This document shows positions 54,174-61,945 of a DNA stretch of 64,000 bases, one piece after another. Numbering within the stretch: the first letter of the stretch is position 1; the number at the start of each line of letters is the position of its first letter. The position numbers and the translations under genes were made by a program. The notes under the pieces were generated by a model that searched no databases, was not told where the DNA came from, and saw only the letters and a list, made by a program, of their open reading frames with translations. This stretch comes from JAVVWB01 sp036652335 (lineage in GTDB: Bacteria > Synergistota > Synergistia > Synergistales > Synergistaceae), in contig JAVVWB010000003.1 in NCBI GenBank assembly GCA_036652335.1, positions 62,001 to 126,000 on the forward strand, in the 5' to 3' direction.

Positions 54174-54758
54174 TTATCTTTTATCTATAACTTTATCAAC
54201 TAGACCATATTTTAAAGCCTCTGTTGCTGACATAAAAAAGTCTCTGTCTGTATCTTTTTCTATTGTTTTAAGCATTTTATCAGTATGAGTTGCTAAAATC
54301 TGATTTAACTGTTTTCTCATTTTTAATATTTCTTTGGTATGAATTTCAATATCAGATGCTTGCCCCTGAGCTCCACCTAGTGGCTGATGTATCATCACCC
54401 TTGAGTTAGGTAAAGCCAATCTCTTGCCTTTTGCTCCCGCAGCCAACAAAACAGCCCCCATACTTGCAGCTTGCCCTGTACAAATTGTTGAGACATCTGG
54501 CTTAATATATTGCATAGTATCATATATTGCCAAACCAGCAGTAACGACACCGCCAGGGCTATTTATATATAAATAGATATCTTTTTCCGGGTCCTCACTC
54601 TCAAGAAATAAAAGCTGAGCAACAACCAAGTTTGCAACAGAGTCATCAATTGCTGTACCTAAAAAAATGATTCTGTCTTTTAAAAGACGACTATAGATGT
54701 CATAGGATCTCTCTCCCCTACCTGTTTCTTCAACAACCATCGGGACTAGATAAGACAT
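54174..54758 (-). CDS. clpP: ATP-dependent Clp protease proteolytic subunit ClpP
   Basis: A self-compartmentalised serine protease. Catalytic S99 is in GQAASMGA and H124 in MIHQPLGG; the Asp lies in the DTDRDFFMSA segment. ATG 54758, 8 nt after AGGGG, gives 194 residues beginning MSYLVPMVVEETGRGER. Upstream in-frame GTG/ATG codons overlap the site. It follows tig, as usual. Confidence 0.97.
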   Translation of the reverse strand: MSYLVPMVVEETGRGERSYDIYSRLLKDRIIFLGTAIDDSVANLVVAQLLFLESEDPEKDIYLYINSPGGVVTAGLAIYDTMQYIKPDVSTICTGQAASMGAVLLAAGAKGKRLALPNSRVMIHQPLGGAQGQASDIEIHTKEILKMRKQLNQILATHTDKMLKTIEKDTDRDFFMSATEALKYGLVDKVIDKR

Positions 54759-54773
54759 AGTCATCACCCCTAT

Positions 54774-56111
54774 TTATTCTTCTTCTGTCTTTTTATTCTC
54801 AACTTCAATAACTTTTACTTTTGAGACGATAAAATCAACAGTTTTACGATTACGTATTTTTTCAGCTATTTCATATACTCTATCTCTATCTGAGTAGATG
54901 AAATCCCTTGCTTTTTTCAAATCAATATTAGAAGAGATAGCCATTGTTGATATCTCTGAATCAATTTCGTCCCTTGTCCACTGAATATCATTTGCTTCAG
55001 CAATTGCCTCGAGAACAAGACCTCTCTTAACAATCTTTTCAGCACTTTCTTTTAATTCAGCTTCATATTTTTCTTTATCCATACCTGTCTTTTCAAAGAA
55101 CTCGTCAAGAGTCATCCCTGATTCTTTCTGGATTCGACGAACCTGATCTTCTTTCATTGCTTCAATTTGACGATCAACTATCGACTGTGGCAATTCAATT
55201 TCAGATAGCTCAACAATTTTTGAAACTGCAGAATTTTTTAATGTTTCTTCGCTCTGTCTTTCAGCTGATTTTTTAAGTTGATTTGACACTTCAGTTCTAA
55301 ATTCGTCAACAGTTTTATTTTGCCCCTGCGTAATCTTTAATACAGTTTCATCTGAAAGAGAAGGGGTTTCTTTCTTCATTATGCCCAGTATTTCTATTAT
55401 ATAACGCATTCCCTTACCTGATAATTCTTTATTGTCTTTATCTACAGGGAAATCTACTGTTACAGTTTCACCCAAATTTTTACCAACTAATGCATCAACA
55501 ATCTCATTTTTCATTTCGTCAAGACCAAGATTAATTTCAGTCTTTTTATCCTCTTCAATAACAGTGACATTGCTATTTTCATCCACCATATTAGAAGAAT
55601 ATTTAACAGAAACGTAGTCTTCTTTTGTAAGAGGCCTTTCCTCATATGTTGGGACTACTTCTGAGTGAGCATCAAGAAGTTTAACTATATTTTCTTCAAC
55701 CATCTCATCTGTTGGTAAATAAATAGTTTTTTCTGCTTCTATGGTCTCAATTTCTGGAAAAGTTACTTCAGGAAATATTTCAAATATTGCCGTAAATTCA
55801 AAAGGTTTTCCTTCTTCCATTTCACCCGGCTTCAAATCTGGCTCTTTTATTAATCTTAATTCGTATTCATCAACGATAGTATCAAGAGCATCAGGAATAA
55901 TAAGTTCCATTGTTTCAGCAAATATCGTTTGTTTACCGAAGTAAAGTTCCAATGTTTTTGCAGGGATGTGGCCTTTTCTAAATCCCTTAATATTAGCTTT
56001 TTTTGAGAGCTCTTTGTATGTCTTTAAAATTGCACCTTTAACTTCTTCTGAATCAAATTCAGCTTTTACTGTTACAATGTTTTGTTCTTGAGATATCAAT
56101 TCTGACTTCAA
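54774..56111 (-). CDS. tig: Trigger factor
   Basis: A ribosome-bound chaperone at the exit tunnel. The N-terminal ribosome-docking GFRKGHIPAK motif is near residue 40 (GFRKGxxP). A PPIase (FKBP-like) domain (about 155-245) and a helical C-terminal chaperone body follow. The 445-residue length is full. TTG start after GAGAGGGG. It heads the tig-clpP-clpX-lon-engB-valS-folC series. Confidence 0.95.
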   Translation of the reverse strand: MKSELISQEQNIVTVKAEFDSEEVKGAILKTYKELSKKANIKGFRKGHIPAKTLELYFGKQTIFAETMELIIPDALDTIVDEYELRLIKEPDLKPGEMEEGKPFEFTAIFEIFPEVTFPEIETIEAEKTIYLPTDEMVEENIVKLLDAHSEVVPTYEERPLTKEDYVSVKYSSNMVDENSNVTVIEEDKKTEINLGLDEMKNEIVDALVGKNLGETVTVDFPVDKDNKELSGKGMRYIIEILGIMKKETPSLSDETVLKITQGQNKTVDEFRTEVSNQLKKSAERQSEETLKNSAVSKIVELSEIELPQSIVDRQIEAMKEDQVRRIQKESGMTLDEFFEKTGMDKEKYEAELKESAEKIVKRGLVLEAIAEANDIQWTRDEIDSEISTMAISSNIDLKKARDFIYSDRDRVYEIAEKIRNRKTVDFIVSKVKVIEVENKKTEEE

Positions 56112-56193
56112 TGTATTTTTCCCCTCTCATTTTTTCCTTTTTTCAGTCATTAACCGAAGTATTGTAACATAGAATATACGGTTTAGTATACAC

Positions 56194-56213
56194 TTCTTTA
56201 AAGAAATTTCTTT
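56194..56213. promoter_or_regulatory. Overlapping palindromes upstream of tig
   Basis: TTCTTTAAAGAA (56194-56205) and AAAGAAATTTCTTT (56200-56213) are each perfect palindromes sharing six bases. They lie about 80-100 nt upstream of tig, next to a TATACT box (minus strand, 56190-56185). No CtsR or CIRCE (HrcA) operator is recognised, and no good -35 is seen. A regulator site is possible, but AT-rich chance palindromes are common. Confidence 0.35.
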
Positions 56214-56303
56214 TAAATATCAAGAAACGCTATACTAAAAAACTAAAATCTAAGATAATATATCTTAGAACTATAAAGATAAATATAATTAGAAAACATA
56301 GAT

Positions 56304-58946
56304 TTAATTTAGTTCATTACTATGAATTTTTTTCCACATCATACATGAACCCTTGTTCTTTTGTTTGACATGATATAACGCAATATCTGCATGTTTGAAT
56401 GCTTCATTAAATCTATCCGTTGAATGCATTATAGAAACACCGAAGGAACAAGATAGAGCATAGACAGTATTTTTTAGTTTTGATTCTTTAATTTTTTTAC
56501 TGAGAAAAAGTCCTTTTTCATAAACCTTTTGTAGCTCAGAAAAATTTTTCATTATAATTAAAAATTCATCACCGCCTACTCTTGCAATAATATCCCCTTC
56601 TCTAATTTCAGCACGTAATGTATCAGCTACTTTTCTTATCAATTCGTCTCCCACATCATGTCCGTATGTATCATTACATTGTTTAAGGTTATCAACATCA
56701 ACCATAAACACAGCGTGAGGTGAAAGTTCTGGTAACCTTGATATTGACTCCATTAAGCCTCTTCTGTTACAACACATTGTTAATGTGTCTTGGTTTGCCC
56801 TTTGCTCTAATATTACACGTTGATCCTCTAAGCTTTCTTTAATTCTTTTAAGCTCAGCACTATCAATTGTGTTCTTAATATGGTGTTGTAAAATTTCTTT
56901 CTTATAGGGTTTAGATACAAAGTTATCAGCACCTAACCTCAGAGCACGCAATTCAGCATCGTCAGCTACTTCGGATGTAATTATTACTGGAATACGAGAA
57001 AGCACATTATCTTTCTTCAAAATATCAAGCAATCTAAATCCATCCATTATTGGCATAATTAAATCTAATAATATAATTGAAATTTCATGCGGATTTTCTA
57101 AAAGATAATTATATGCATCCTGACCATTGTTAAAGACAATAACATTATACCTTGGTAACAACATATTTTTCAGAATATCACAATTCATCTCTATGTCTTC
57201 GACTATCATAACTGTGTGTGGGTTTAAATCACCAAAAATATTTTCTGGGAAAAATTCACTGTTTTTATCTGTCGTGCTATCAGACCTTAATTTGTTTTTA
57301 CTTAGATACTCTTTAAATAAACTTGAAGGCAGAGGCTTGGAATAGAAAAAACCCTGAACATAGTTACAGCCAATATTTTTAAGATATTCCATTTGTTCTG
57401 CTGATTCAACACCTTCAGCTATAACATCTAATTCAAGCCATCTTGCCAGTGCAACAACAAATTTTAATATATTTTTTTTGTTTATAGAATTCTGTTTTTG
57501 TATAAAGCCCATGTCAAGCTTAAGGACATCTATAGGCAATTCACTTAAAACATTCAAGGATGAATATCCTGAACCGAAATCATCCATCTCGATTTTAAAA
57601 CCAAGATATCGTAATTTTTTTATTATCTCAATAATTTGTTGCGGATTATCGACATAAGCAGACTCTGTAACTTCGAGATGTAAAAGTGACCTTTCAATCT
57701 TATATCTATCTGTTAAAGAAATCATTAGCTCAACAAAGTTAGGTATATCAAAATCAACTCTAGACACATTAACAGAGATGGGAAGATTAAAACAATTTAT
57801 CACTTTCCATTCATATATTTGCTTACAAGTTTCTTCCCAAATATAGATATCGAGTTCTGATATAAAACCATTTTTTTCAAATAGCGGTATAAATTCTCCC
57901 GGAGAAATAAACCCTAATTCAGGGTTATTCCAGCGAACAAGTACTTCTGCACCAATTACTTCATCAGTTCTAATGTCATGTTTAGGTTGAAAATAAAGTA
58001 CAAACTCTTTGTTTTTTAATGCTTCTTTCATATGGTCTATAATCTGTTGTTCCTTAAGCAAAAGCAATCTCAAAGAGTCATCATACTCAATTATAAACTT
58101 ACCATATTTCGTCTTTATCCTGTTTAAAGCTATTAAAGCTCTATCACACATAGCTGATATAGGAAGAGTCTTATCTACATAAGGATAAACACCAAACTTT
58201 ACTACTAGATTTGGTACGGGAGCATTGTTTAAAAAAACAGTTATCTTTTCTATTATTTCATCTTCTGAGTGTAAATTATTGTGTTCAGTAAATACGGCAA
58301 ATTTATCTGGACCAATTCGAGCATATATCTCTTTTCTGTTCTTAGAGTTTTTAAAGCTTTGTGCAATGTATCTAAGAACATCGTCACCTTTTTTCTCCCC
58401 GTATTTATCGTTAACAAGTTTAAAGTTTTCAATGTCACAACATATCATGTCAAAATCTAGAGAAGAATTCTCTATTAAAAGACGATGTACGTGCTGAAAG
58501 AAAAATTCTTTAGTGTATAATCCAGTTAATTGGTCAAATTTCAATAAATTTATCATAGCTGCTGTTTCTCTTAAACGTATTATGCTTGCTACTCTGTGTT
58601 TTACAATTTCAGGCTTATATGGTTTTGTAATAAAATCAGAGGCGCCCTCAGCCAAACAAGTAATTTCATCTTCACTACTATCACTTGATGTCTCAACAAT
58701 TACAGGAATAGATGAGAACATTGCATCATTTTTAAGTACAGCTAAAAATTCAAAACCATTCATTACTGGCATATTAATATCAAGTAAAACCAACGATATG
58801 TCATTCTGAGTTTGCTTTAGAAAATCAATTCCAACCTTTCCATTTTCAGCTTCAAACAACTGATATTCTTTAGAAAGTATCTTGTATAAAATTTTACGGT
58901 TTACCTTATTGTCATCAATAATCAATATTTTTTTCTTATTCGGCAA
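56304..58946 (-). CDS. REC-GGDEF-EAL-REC-GGDEF cyclic-di-GMP protein
   Basis: A soluble 880-residue protein with five signalling domains; positions count from TTG 58946. REC1 (about 5-125) has phospho-acceptor D56. A degenerate GGDEF (about 135-290) reads GPDKF (212-216). The EAL domain (about 305-555) reads EVL at 334-336 but keeps NVSR, EVTES, DDFGSGYSSL, LKLD, EGVE and QGF, so phosphodiesterase activity is plausible. REC2 (about 577-695) has acceptor D628. The last domain is a canonical GGDEF (791-795) with an RxxD inhibitory site five residues earlier. TTG 58946 follows AGAGGAG by 8 nt; an ATG at 58973 has no site. No adjacent kinase. Confidence 0.9.
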   Translation of the reverse strand: MPNKKKILIIDDNKVNRKILYKILSKEYQLFEAENGKVGIDFLKQTQNDISLVLLDINMPVMNGFEFLAVLKNDAMFSSIPVIVETSSDSSEDEITCLAEGASDFITKPYKPEIVKHRVASIIRLRETAAMINLLKFDQLTGLYTKEFFFQHVHRLLIENSSLDFDMICCDIENFKLVNDKYGEKKGDDVLRYIAQSFKNSKNRKEIYARIGPDKFAVFTEHNNLHSEDEIIEKITVFLNNAPVPNLVVKFGVYPYVDKTLPISAMCDRALIALNRIKTKYGKFIIEYDDSLRLLLLKEQQIIDHMKEALKNKEFVLYFQPKHDIRTDEVIGAEVLVRWNNPELGFISPGEFIPLFEKNGFISELDIYIWEETCKQIYEWKVINCFNLPISVNVSRVDFDIPNFVELMISLTDRYKIERSLLHLEVTESAYVDNPQQIIEIIKKLRYLGFKIEMDDFGSGYSSLNVLSELPIDVLKLDMGFIQKQNSINKKNILKFVVALARWLELDVIAEGVESAEQMEYLKNIGCNYVQGFFYSKPLPSSLFKEYLSKNKLRSDSTTDKNSEFFPENIFGDLNPHTVMIVEDIEMNCDILKNMLLPRYNVIVFNNGQDAYNYLLENPHEISIILLDLIMPIMDGFRLLDILKKDNVLSRIPVIITSEVADDAELRALRLGADNFVSKPYKKEILQHHIKNTIDSAELKRIKESLEDQRVILEQRANQDTLTMCCNRRGLMESISRLPELSPHAVFMVDVDNLKQCNDTYGHDVGDELIRKVADTLRAEIREGDIIARVGGDEFLIIMKNFSELQKVYEKGLFLSKKIKESKLKNTVYALSCSFGVSIMHSTDRFNEAFKHADIALYHVKQKNKGSCMMWKKIHSNELN

Positions 58947-58973
58947 GATGAAAACTCCTCTCAAAAGCAACAT

Positions 58974-59276
58974 CTAAATCATTAATCAATGGGAAGTCTT
59001 TCAAAATTTAAAATATATACTTAAACACACATTCTTTGGAAAAAGATGATAGATTTACAAAATGATTTTTTACATAATAACTCTTTATATTTTACTCTAA
59101 ATCACGCTCTTTTTCTAGCAGTAAAAGACTTATTCTAAATAAAATTACATGACTTGATAGATTATATTCAGTAAAATATTTATTAAATATTTTAAAAGGA
59201 CACTTTATGAATATATTAAATAATCATCAATATTCTTATCACTCTTTATAGACTTAGGATCGAGACTTTAAACAAA
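58974..59276. other. Gene-free AT-rich stretch upstream of the GGDEF gene
   Basis: No reading frame, repeat or RNA was recognised. It presumably contains the promoter of the GGDEF protein, but I see no convincing -35/-10 pair. Confidence 0.5.
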
Positions 59277-59305
59277 TATATCCCCCTCAAATTGAGGGGG
59301 ATATA
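59277..59305 (-). terminator. Terminator downstream of tRNA-Gly
   Basis: CCCCCTC (59282-59288) pairs with GAGGGGG (59294-59300), with loop AAATT and flanking A/T pairs. It lies 33 nt beyond the tRNA 3' end. The following minus-strand sequence is T-rich but not a clean U-run. Confidence 0.65.
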
Positions 59306-59332
59306 TACAAATAATACATAAAAATCAAAATA

Positions 59333-59408
59333 TGGAGCGGACAACGGGATTCGAACCCGCGACCCTCAGCTTGGGAAGCTGATGCTCTACCAACTGAGCT
59401 ATGTCCGC
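59333..59408 (-). tRNA. tRNA-Gly (anticodon CCC)
   Basis: A complete 76-nt cloverleaf. Acceptor GCGGACA pairs with TGTCCGC, D stem GCTC/GAGC, anticodon stem TCAGC/GCTGA with loop TTCCCAA, T arm GCGGG-TTCGAAT-CCCGT, discriminator T, and an encoded CCA. The anticodon is CCC, reading GGG. A TATAAT box lies upstream (minus strand, 59432-59427) without a clear -35. Confidence 0.95.
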
Positions 59409-59686
59409 ACGCATAAAGAAACAACAATTATATTATCACAAACATAACTTAATTTCCAGCAGTAGCTACGTAAGAATATTTTACTAGTTGTCTTAATATG
59501 TATTCTTTATCTTAAAGGATAATTAAAAACAAATAGTTAATTAATCTTCAAGGCAACTTTTATATTTTTCAACTTTATTCAAATCGTATTTAAAAGAATT
59601 AAATCTATTGTGTCACTTCATCCTCAAGACAAGACTCTAAGAGAGTAGAATTTAACTATGTTAAAAATACAATCAGAACTTACGAG
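59409..59686. other. Gene-free stretch between tRNA-Gly and the flavoprotein gene
   Basis: Apart from the possible tRNA -10 box at 59427-59432, nothing was recognised: no reading frame with a ribosome binding site, repeat or terminator stood out. Confidence 0.5.
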
Positions 59687-60082
59687 TTAGAATATATAAG
59701 GGGCATTACCTGAAAAATCGGCAATTAAACCATGTGGGTTATCTAGATAAAATACCACAAAAATTGGATTATCTGCAGTATGATACTGACTTTTCACTAT
59801 TGGATTATTCATACAATTTTCTTTTACACTCATATTATTTTCAAATGTAGCCTTACCTGCTAAACGAATCCATGCATACTGAGGAGATGATACGGAAATC
59901 TCAATTTCTGGATTTGCGAGCATATCCTTATATACATCTTTAGTATTGTTAGTACAGAACCATAACTTGTTCTCCTGTTCTAAACAGAACATAAAAGGAC
60001 GGCATTTTGCCTTCCCATCACGACCAATAGTCGCAAGGTATTGTACTGGATTTGCATGTAAAAATTCTACTATTCTTTTCAT
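59687..60082 (-). CDS. Pyridoxamine 5'-phosphate oxidase-like flavoprotein
   Basis: A 131-residue FMN-binding split-barrel protein. The start MKRIVEFLHANPVQYLATIGRDGKAKCRPF is the strand-turn pattern of the small PNPOx-like family; LWFCTNN and the conserved IRLAGKATF strand follow. Such proteins bind FMN, F420 or heme and often act in redox defence; the substrate is unknown. GGGGGAA precedes the ATG. Its promoter is overlaid by two inverted repeats and lies just downstream of an Rrf2 regulator gene, so the regulator probably controls it. Confidence 0.85.
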   Translation of the reverse strand: MKRIVEFLHANPVQYLATIGRDGKAKCRPFMFCLEQENKLWFCTNNTKDVYKDMLANPEIEISVSSPQYAWIRLAGKATFENNMSVKENCMNNPIVKSQYHTADNPIFVVFYLDNPHGLIADFSGNAPYIF

Positions 60083-60099
60083 TCATTATTCCCCCTAAT

Positions 60100-60144
60100 G
60101 ATATAGTTTTGTTGTAACATTATCCGTTACAACAAAACTATATC
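60100..60144. promoter_or_regulatory. Perfect 19-bp inverted repeat (probable operator 1)
   Basis: Arm 60100-60118 (starting GATATAG and ending GTTGTAAC) is exactly repeated in inverse at 60126-60144, with a 7-nt spacer. It covers the -10 box and start region of the flavoprotein promoter. It lacks a T-tract, so it is not a simple terminator. Its core GTTGTAAC half-site recurs in the second repeat. Confidence 0.8.
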
Positions 60145-60165
60145 ACACATTGGTTGTAATTACAA
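60137..60165 (-). promoter_or_regulatory. Promoter of the PNPOx-like gene
   Basis: Minus strand: TTGTAA (60165-60160), 17-nt spacer, TATAGT (60142-60137), 55 nt before the ATG. The -35 lies in the second inverted repeat and the -10 in the first. Confidence 0.75.
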
Positions 60166-60178
60166 TAGTTACAACCAA
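60150..60178. promoter_or_regulatory. 10-bp inverted repeat (probable operator 2)
   Basis: TTGGTTGTAA (60150-60159) and TTACAACCAA (60169-60178) with a 9-nt spacer that holds part of the -35. It shares GTTGTAA with operator 1, giving four similar half-sites in 80 bp. Confidence 0.75.
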
Positions 60179-60222
60179 TTTTTAAAAAAATTTCCCTCTT
60201 TTCTATATTTGATGGCAAAAAG

Positions 60223-60657
60223 TTATTTATTTAAGATTTTTACAATATCTAAATTAATATCTAACAACGTAATTGATGACAATTCCTTTTCCATAGCTTC
60301 TTGCACTCTCTTTAATTTATCATCTAATACAGTATGAATGTTTTTTCCCACTGGGCATTCTGGGTTGGGAGTATCATGAAAATGAAATAACTCACCAGTA
60401 CTAATACACTCAACTGCCCTATATATATCGAGTAGAGTAATTTCATTTAGTGGTTTAGAAATAGAAGTTCCACCAGTACCTCTAGTAACTTCAACTAATC
60501 CAGCATTTTTAAGCTGTCCTAAAATTTTTCTTATAACAACCGGATTCACATTTGTACTCCCTGCAAGGAAATCACTTGTTACTTTATATTCATCTTTAAA
60601 GGTATCTATACAGGCAAAAATATGAACTGCCAACGTAAATCTACTTGAAATCTGCAA
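60223..60657 (-). CDS. Rrf2-family transcriptional regulator (YwnA-like)
   Basis: A 144-residue winged-helix regulator. MQISSRFTLAVHIFACI is the family start, the recognition region is NPVVIRKILGQLKNAGLVEVTRG, and a dimerisation helix follows (about 110-144). Cysteines occur singly (about residues 16, 84, 100), not in the three-Cys cluster pattern of IscR/NsrR, so a thiol- or ligand-sensing, non-Fe-S member is more likely. TTG start after GGTGG. It is directly upstream of the flavoprotein gene and of two strong inverted repeats, its probable target. Confidence 0.9.
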   Translation of the reverse strand: MQISSRFTLAVHIFACIDTFKDEYKVTSDFLAGSTNVNPVVIRKILGQLKNAGLVEVTRGTGGTSISKPLNEITLLDIYRAVECISTGELFHFHDTPNPECPVGKNIHTVLDDKLKRVQEAMEKELSSITLLDINLDIVKILNK

Positions 60658-60684
60658 AATATATACACCACCTTATTCCTGGTT

Positions 60685-60712
60685 ATTTTACATTATATTT
60701 CTTTTACATCAA
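60685..60712 (-). promoter_or_regulatory. Candidate promoter of the Rrf2 gene
   Basis: Minus strand: TTGATG (60712-60707), 16-nt spacer, TAAAAT (60690-60685). It contains no GTTGTAA half-site, so autoregulation is not evident here. Confidence 0.45.
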
Positions 60713-60983
60713 TATATGTAAGGGTTCTGCCACACAGTTCTCTATATGCATTAATTTTTTATTATTAATCCTATAATGTAGAAATTTATGTTATGTTTTT
60801 TATAAGACAGAATATAAATTTAATCTTTTTTTACATGCAATTTTTCTAAATATAAGTATTGTTATATTAAATATTATACCGCAATAATTTAACTATATAA
60901 TATAGCCTCATAAGACAACAAGCTTTTTTTATTGACCGTTAATTATATCACCTTAAGTTAAAAATCTAAATTTAAATACACAT
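60713..60983. other. Gene-free AT-rich stretch
   Basis: Very AT-rich, without a reading frame, repeat or RNA that I recognise. Confidence 0.5.
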
Positions 60984-61188
60984 AAAGCCCGAGAATTGTG
61001 GCTGCAGCCAAAAGCTACAGATCTCGAGCTTTACTTTATTAAAATAACTTTCAAATAAGTGGCATCTAGGCTTTTGTCAAGATTGTTACTGTCTCCACGT
61101 GGCTCGAGAGGATAGGAAGTATGTCAAATGCCTACTCTCGTTTATGGGAACATATCCACTAACCTCTTTCTGTTTGTGGAAACATATC
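60984..61188. other. Structured non-coding region of unknown identity
   Basis: Richer in GC than its flanks and full of pairing. A long hairpin at 60984-61032 has AAAGC/GCTTT, CGAGA/TCTCG and TGTGGCT/AGCTACA in nested order. GGCAT (61061-61065) can pair with ATGCC (61129-61133). A stem at 61105-61140 pairs CGAGAG-TAGG with CCTACTCTCG around a 2-nt bulge. CACGTG is palindromic at 61096-61101. Two 26-bp imperfect direct repeats (61131-61156 and 61163-61188; about 19 of 26 match, ending AACATATC) close it. No coding frame fits. It may be an RNA gene or the non-coding end of a lost mobile element; direction is not decided. Confidence 0.55.
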
Positions 61189-61210
61189 AGCAAGATTGCT
61201 CTATAAAGCA

Positions 61211-61253
61211 AAAATAGTACTTGCACCTATTATACTTTGTACAAGCACTATTT
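61211..61253 (-). terminator. Terminator of the Mrp/NifX-like operon
   Basis: On the minus strand AAATAGT-CTTG pairs with CAAG-ACTATTT (one A/C mismatch) and the 3' arm runs on as TTTTTG. It lies 21 nt after the stop of the NifX-like gene. Confidence 0.75.
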
Positions 61254-61273
61254 CACAATATAAATATGGTATT

Positions 61274-61633
61274 CTATTTGCCACATTCATCATGATGCTG
61301 ATGTTCATGGCAAACAGAACCAGTCGACTTTAAAGAGCCTTCCAAGTATGCTTCTACTGCTGCTTTGGCATTACCTTTTGCTCCAACAATAACTTCGATG
61401 TTCCTTTCATTAAAAATCTCAACTGCACCTCCGCCCATACCACCGCTGATGATGACATTTACACCACGATCGGCAAGAAAATTAGGCAGGAATCCAGGTT
61501 TATGTCCAGGGTTAGCAATAGTTTCACTTTTGACAATTTGATTATTTTCGGTGTCAAAAATCATAAACCCTTCGCAATGCCCAAAATGCTCTGTTACCAT
61601 TTCCTTTTCACTTGCTACTGCTATTTTCATCAT
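61274..61633 (-). CDS. NifX/NifB-like (dinitrogenase iron-molybdenum cofactor family) protein
   Basis: A 119-residue single-domain protein of the NifX/NafY/NifB-C-terminal superfamily, which binds metal clusters. MKIAVASEKEMVTEHFGHCEGFMIF, NFLADRGVNVIISGGMGGGA and NERNIEVIVG are the family pattern. The C-terminus is a His/Cys tail (CHEHQHHDEC) likely to bind metal. ATG 61633 lies 8 nt after GGAGG. No nitrogenase gene is in the window; such genes commonly travel with Mrp/MinD-like ATPases in anaerobes. Confidence 0.88.
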   Translation of the reverse strand: MMKIAVASEKEMVTEHFGHCEGFMIFDTENNQIVKSETIANPGHKPGFLPNFLADRGVNVIISGGMGGGAVEIFNERNIEVIVGAKGNAKAAVEAYLEGSLKSTGSVCHEHQHHDECGK

Positions 61634-61934
61634 TGTTTTTTCCTCCAATTTTTATTTTGAATATATTCATCTAATATTTCTGCTGCATGCTCAGTTTTGG
61701 AACTCTATCTAAAGGATTTGAATACCCATCTAGCATTCCTGCAACTATGAACATTTCACTGACTGCTCCACATACCTCTCGTAGTCTTCCCATTCCACCA
61801 CCAAATGAAGAAGAAATTTTCAGTGCTGTTTCTGAGTCTAGTCCTGTTTCATCACAAAAGGCTAACACTACCGATTGAGAGCAATTGTATCCTTTTGTGA
61901 ATAATTCTTTTGCTAATGTTGAATGTTCACTCAC
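61630..61934 (-). pseudogene. C_GCAxxG_C_C family protein, broken by internal deletion and frameshift
   Basis: The first about 75 codons encode a typical start of this redox-associated family: ELFTKGYNCSQSVVLAFC, SSFGGGMGRLREVCGAVSE and AGMLDGY. After SNPLDRVPK the frame runs to a stop at 61671 following unrelated residues (87 aa in all). In the +1 frame from about the same point, EHAAEILDEYIQNKNW continues to TGA 61632-61630, which overlaps the ATG of the NifX-like gene. That tail looks like the normal family C-terminus. About 40-50 residues with the later cysteines are missing. The short protein may still be made but lacks its C-terminal cysteines. Confidence 0.7.
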
Positions 61935-61945
61935 TTTTTATTTTC

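Noticed and set aside
60100..60144. Rho-independent terminator of rrf2
   Set aside because: The arms are perfect but no U-tract follows on either strand, and the repeat overlays the -10 of the next gene's promoter.
61131..61188. CRISPR repeats
   Set aside because: Only two imperfect units separated by 6 nt, no spacers of CRISPR length and no cas genes.
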